A DNA stretch of 64,000 nucleotides, taken from Opitutus sp. Its GTDB lineage: Bacteria; Verrucomicrobiota; Verrucomicrobiia; Opitutales; Opitutaceae. Shown piece by piece: positions 61,182-64,000 of this stretch (within the stretch, counting starts at the first letter, position 1; every line of letters begins with the position of its first letter). The stretch spans positions 806,001 through 870,000 of the forward strand of contig JANPZY010000001.1 of NCBI GenBank assembly GCA_024707325.1. Direction: 5' to 3'. The notes below the pieces were generated by a model that worked only from the letters and a program-made list of their open reading frames with translations, had not been told where the DNA came from and did no database searches. The position numbers and the translations under genes are program-made.

Positions 61182-62741
61182 ATGAAGCCTTTCTCCGCTC
61201 CTCTCCCTGTCTCCCAGCGCTGGCTCAAACTCGTCAGCGGCCTGCTCGCCACGGGAGTGCTCGCTTTCGCGCCTCTCCACGCGGCCAGCTCTTCCGAGAA
61301 ACCGTCCGTTTCTCTCCAGTTCGACAACAAGCCGGTCAACCGCGAGACGCTGGAGCCGGCCAGCTTTTCCAAGGTCGCCAAGCAGGTCTCCCCGAGCGTC
61401 GTGACCGTCACGGTTGAGGCCAAGGCCCGCCAGCAGCGCGTGAGCCGCTCCGACGAGTTCTTCGGCGGCAACGACGAATTCTTCCGCCGCTTCTTCGGTC
61501 TTCCCGGCCAGGGTCGCATCCCGATGCAGCGCGAGCCCGCCCAGCGCGGACTCGGCTCCGGCGTGATCGTTTCGTCGGACGGCTACATCGTGACGAACAA
61601 TCACGTCGTCGAAGGCGCCGATCGCGTGCTCGTTACTTTGCAGGGCAATCGCAACGTGAAAGCCACCGTCATCGGCCGCGATCCGCAGACCGACATCGCC
61701 GTCATCAAAATCGAGGGAAAGAACTATCCCGCGATCAAGTTTGCCGACAGCAACAACGTCGAGGTCGGCGACCGCGTGCTCGCGGTGGGCAATCCCTTCG
61801 GCATCGGTGAAACGGTCACCACCGGCATCGTGAGCGCCACCGGTCGTCGCGCCGGCATCGGCCTCGCCTACGAAAATTTCATTCAGACCGACGCGGCCAT
61901 CAACCCCGGCAACTCCGGCGGCGCGCTGGTCGACATCGATGGCCGTCTCATCGGCATCAACACTGCGATTCTCACGCGCACCGGCGGCTTTCAAGGCGTC
62001 GGTCTCGCGGTCCCGTCTGCCATGGTTCGTCACGTCGTGGACAGCCTGGTCCAGAACGGGAAAGTGATCCGCAGCTACATCGGTGCCGGCGTGCAGGATC
62101 TCACGCCCGATCTCGCCGACTCGTTCGGCCTGGAAAACAATCTCGGCGCGGTGATCACGGACGTGCAGCCGAACACGCCCGCCGCCAAAGCCGGCTTGAA
62201 GAGCGGAGACGTCGTGCTCCGTCTCGACGAGACGCCGGTCGCCAATGCGAGCGGTCTGAGCTTCGCGGTCAGCCTGCTCAAGCCGGGCACCAAGATTAAG
62301 CTCGAGATCCTCCGCGGCGGAAAGAAGCAGACGCTCACCGCCACGACCGCCCAGCGTCCCGATCGCTACGGCGTCAACAACGGCGGTCTGCGCGGCAGCG
62401 ACGATGAAGGCGAAAACTTTAGCTCCAGCGACGTGGGCGTGCTCAACGGCGTGGCCGTGACCGACATCGATCCCGCCTCGCGTCGTCAGCTCAACATCCC
62501 GAAGCGCATCCAAGGCGCGCTCATCACCGAGGTCGATCCCGACTCCGCCTCCGCTCGTGCGGGCCTGAAAGCCGGCGATGTGATTCTCGAAATCAATCAG
62601 CAGCCGGTCACGTCCGCCGAGGACGCCGTCCGCCTGAGCGAGGAAGCGACCGAGAAGAAGACGCTCGTGCGTCTCTGGTCCAACGGCGGCACGATCTTCG
62701 CGGTCGTCGACGAAACCGAGGAGGACACTTCGTCCGAGTAA
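61182..62741 (+). CDS. DegP/HtrA family serine protease
   Basis: A 519-aa periplasmic protease. N-terminal signal peptide (LLATGVLAFAPLHA). Protease domain with catalytic triad: His in VTNNHVVEG, Asp in RDPQTDIAVIKI, Ser in INPGNSGGALV. Two PDZ domains follow (YIGAGVQDLTPDLADSFGL, and a second one near AVTDIDPASRRQL through INQQPVTSAEDAV). It degrades misfolded envelope proteins. A two-component system follows, which may regulate it; this is inference. Confidence 0.94.
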   Translation: MKPFSAPLPVSQRWLKLVSGLLATGVLAFAPLHAASSSEKPSVSLQFDNKPVNRETLEPASFSKVAKQVSPSVVTVTVEAKARQQRVSRSDEFFGGNDEFFRRFFGLPGQGRIPMQREPAQRGLGSGVIVSSDGYIVTNNHVVEGADRVLVTLQGNRNVKATVIGRDPQTDIAVIKIEGKNYPAIKFADSNNVEVGDRVLAVGNPFGIGETVTTGIVSATGRRAGIGLAYENFIQTDAAINPGNSGGALVDIDGRLIGINTAILTRTGGFQGVGLAVPSAMVRHVVDSLVQNGKVIRSYIGAGVQDLTPDLADSFGLENNLGAVITDVQPNTPAAKAGLKSGDVVLRLDETPVANASGLSFAVSLLKPGTKIKLEILRGGKKQTLTATTAQRPDRYGVNNGGLRGSDDEGENFSSSDVGVLNGVAVTDIDPASRRQLNIPKRIQGALITEVDPDSASARAGLKAGDVILEINQQPVTSAEDAVRLSEEATEKKTLVRLWSNGGTIFAVVDETEEDTSSE

Positions 62742-62863
62742 TCCTCCCGAACCCCGAGCGTAGCGAAACGCGATCAACAACCCATCGCTCCTTTCGCTCC
62801 GCTCGGCCCAAGCATCCCGTCATCCTTTTGCTAGGGTTGTGTATGTGTTGTGTGTAAGGTGAA

Positions 62864-62910
62864 GCCGCCGAGGTCGGAGCAGTCCGCCTCGGCGGCCCCT
62901 TTTCTCCCTT
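62864..62910 (+). terminator. Rho-independent terminator after the HtrA gene
   Basis: GCCGCCGAGG (62864-62873) pairs with CCTCGGCGGC (62887-62896), followed by CCCTTTTCTCCCTTTTT. The upstream 62830-62860 stretch is GT-rich (TTGTGTATGTGTTGTGTGT). Confidence 0.8.
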
Positions 62911-62966
62911 TTTATCCGGACCGCTGGGAGCTTTCCCACCGGCGACCAATCTTCCAACTTCTGCTC

Positions 62967-63641
62967 ATGCGCGTGCTGCTCGTCGAAGATGATGCCAAAA
63001 TCGCCTCGTTCGTCGTGCGCGGCCTCAAGGAGGCCGGCTTCGCCGTCGATCACGCCGCCGAAGGCGACACCGGCCTCGCGCTCGCGCAAAGCACCACCTA
63101 CGACGCCGCGATCGTCGACGTGATGCTGCCCGGTCTCGATGGCATCAGTCTCGTGAAACGCCTGCGCATGGCGCGACAGACGATGCCGATTCTGTTTCTC
63201 AGTGCGAAAGCGAGCGTCGATGACCGCGTCGCGGGCCTGCAGTCGGGCGGCGACGATTATCTCACGAAGCCTTTCGCGTTTTCCGAACTGCTCGCGCGAC
63301 TCCAGGCGCTCATCCGCCGCGCCACGCGCGCTCCCGAAGCCACGAAACTCACGGTCGGCGATGTCAGCGTCGATCTCGTCACGCGCGAAGTCACGCGCGG
63401 TGGCGAACGCGTCGAACTGCAACCGCGCGAGTTCACGCTGCTCGCGTTTCTGCTCCGCCACGCCGGCCGCCCGGTTACGAAAACCATGATTCTCGAACAC
63501 GTGTGGGATTACAGCTTCGACCCGCAGACCAACGTCGTGGACGTCGTCGTGCACCGACTGCGCTCGAAGATCGATCCCGACAAAACCCGCCTCGAGACGC
63601 TGCGCGGCGTCGGCTACATCTGGCGCCAGCCCCATGCTTGA
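62967..63641 (+). CDS. OmpR/PhoB-family response regulator
   Basis: A 224-aa regulator starting at 62967 (MRVLLVEDDAKIASFV). Receiver domain: acidic pocket EDD, phosphorylated Asp in AAIVDVMLPG, Thr/Ser in LFLSAKAS, Lys in YLTKPFAF. DNA-binding winged helix at 128-220 (VELQPREFTLLAFLLRHAGRPVTKTMILEHVWDYSFDP, then RLRSKID). Overlaps the histidine kinase gene by eight bases, so the two form an operon. Confidence 0.95.
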   Translation: MRVLLVEDDAKIASFVVRGLKEAGFAVDHAAEGDTGLALAQSTTYDAAIVDVMLPGLDGISLVKRLRMARQTMPILFLSAKASVDDRVAGLQSGGDDYLTKPFAFSELLARLQALIRRATRAPEATKLTVGDVSVDLVTREVTRGGERVELQPREFTLLAFLLRHAGRPVTKTMILEHVWDYSFDPQTNVVDVVVHRLRSKIDPDKTRLETLRGVGYIWRQPHA

Positions 63642-64000
63642 GCGTTTCCGTCAGTCCCTCGCGCTGCGACTCGCCGTCCTCTACGGACTGCTGTTTGCCA
63701 TCGGCGCGGCCGCTACCTTCGGCGTGCTCTACTGGTTGCTCGCGCGCGCACTGGAGGCCCGTGATCTCGCCGCAGTTGAGCAGCGGCTTCAGGAATACGC
63801 CGCGCTCTACGATGTCGCCGGGGCCGCCGCGATCCGCAATCGCCTCGCCGCCGAGCAAACCACGCCCGAGGTGAGCTCGCTGCTCGTCCGCATCATCGGC
63901 AAGACGGGTGAAACCGTTTTCGCCCGCGTCCCCACCGGCTGGGTGGAAACACAGGAAAAACAAACACTCGTCCCCGATGGCTGGGGAGGTTGGGAACCGC
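63634..64000 (+). CDS. sensor histidine kinase, N-terminal part (cut by the window)
   Basis: The first 122 residues are present. A first membrane helix (LALRLAVLYGLLFAIGAAATFGVLYWLLA) is followed by an extracytoplasmic region with charged residues (ALEARDLAAVEQRLQEYAALYDVAGAAAI). Position directly after, and overlapping, an OmpR-type regulator is typical of the cognate kinase. Kinase motifs lie beyond the window end. Confidence 0.85.
   Translation, partial: MLERFRQSLALRLAVLYGLLFAIGAAATFGVLYWLLARALEARDLAAVEQRLQEYAALYDVAGAAAIRNRLAAEQTTPEVSSLLVRIIGKTGETVFARVPTGWVETQEKQTLVPDGWGGWEP

Overview
The window is high-GC chromosomal DNA that most resembles a member of the Verrucomicrobiota, probably Opitutaceae. 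This is inferred from gene content, not from a marker-gene tree. The support is two very large TonB-dependent receptors with a short 'LTPFEV'-type motif after the signal peptide, a PEP-CTERM surface protein, many secreted or lipoprotein genes, and the habit of starting transmembrane or secreted proteins a few codons into a longer open frame. Sixty protein genes are called. The only RNA gene found is a tmRNA.

Layout. 1-16000: carbohydrate uptake and degradation (TonB receptor, divergent LacI-type regulator, TolB-like propeller protein, SGNH esterase, polysaccharide deacetylase, GH144-type glucoamylase-like hydrolase, second TonB receptor), with a methyltransferase and ssrA (tmRNA) in the middle. 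16200-25200: thioredoxin-like protein, Tex, HPF, PEP-CTERM protein, TerC, AEC transporter, BaiN-like flavoprotein and two Spy-like LTxxQ proteins. 25200-32200: ABC exporter genes, a zincin, a SYLF protein, CinA, exonuclease III, a Cys/Met-type PLP enzyme and DUF167. 32600-41000: MATE and EamA transporters, then small lipoproteins and a five-gene minus-strand operon ending in LpoB/YcfL/COG3014 homologues, likely envelope or peptidoglycan-synthase accessory factors. 41300-52600: glpK, a LysM protein, a GNAT acetyltransferase, an LpxR-like outer-membrane enzyme, an acid phosphatase, two peptidyl-prolyl isomerases, an ABC/ABC/HTH cassette, a YgjP-like metalloprotease and a phosphoesterase. 52690-56300: the conserved rpmH-rnpA-yidD-yidC locus followed by yebC. 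56550-64000: metX-metW, a di-heme peroxidase, YgaP-like and rhodanese proteins, an HtrA protease, and an OmpR-type regulator with the start of its histidine kinase.

The most unusual feature is a family of degenerate tandem repeats with an exact 11-bp period (22-bp higher-order alternation). It occurs in at least eight places, including one array of 24 units without a single indel. The arrays are stop-poor. Two copies sit inside genes (rnpA and an acid phosphatase) as six units, i.e. 66 bp or 22 codons, and one forms the terminator of the peroxidase gene. Two other dispersed families are also present: inverted repeats with about 27-bp arms, and runs of TTCCG/ACGGA motifs. Composite intergenic regions combine these modules.

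Seven genes, including the essential yidC, are broken by a single apparent indel in a homopolymer or CG run. The common pattern (each sequence is consistent with one surplus base or one surplus CG unit) points to sequencing or assembly errors rather than real pseudogenes. These genes are annotated across the break.
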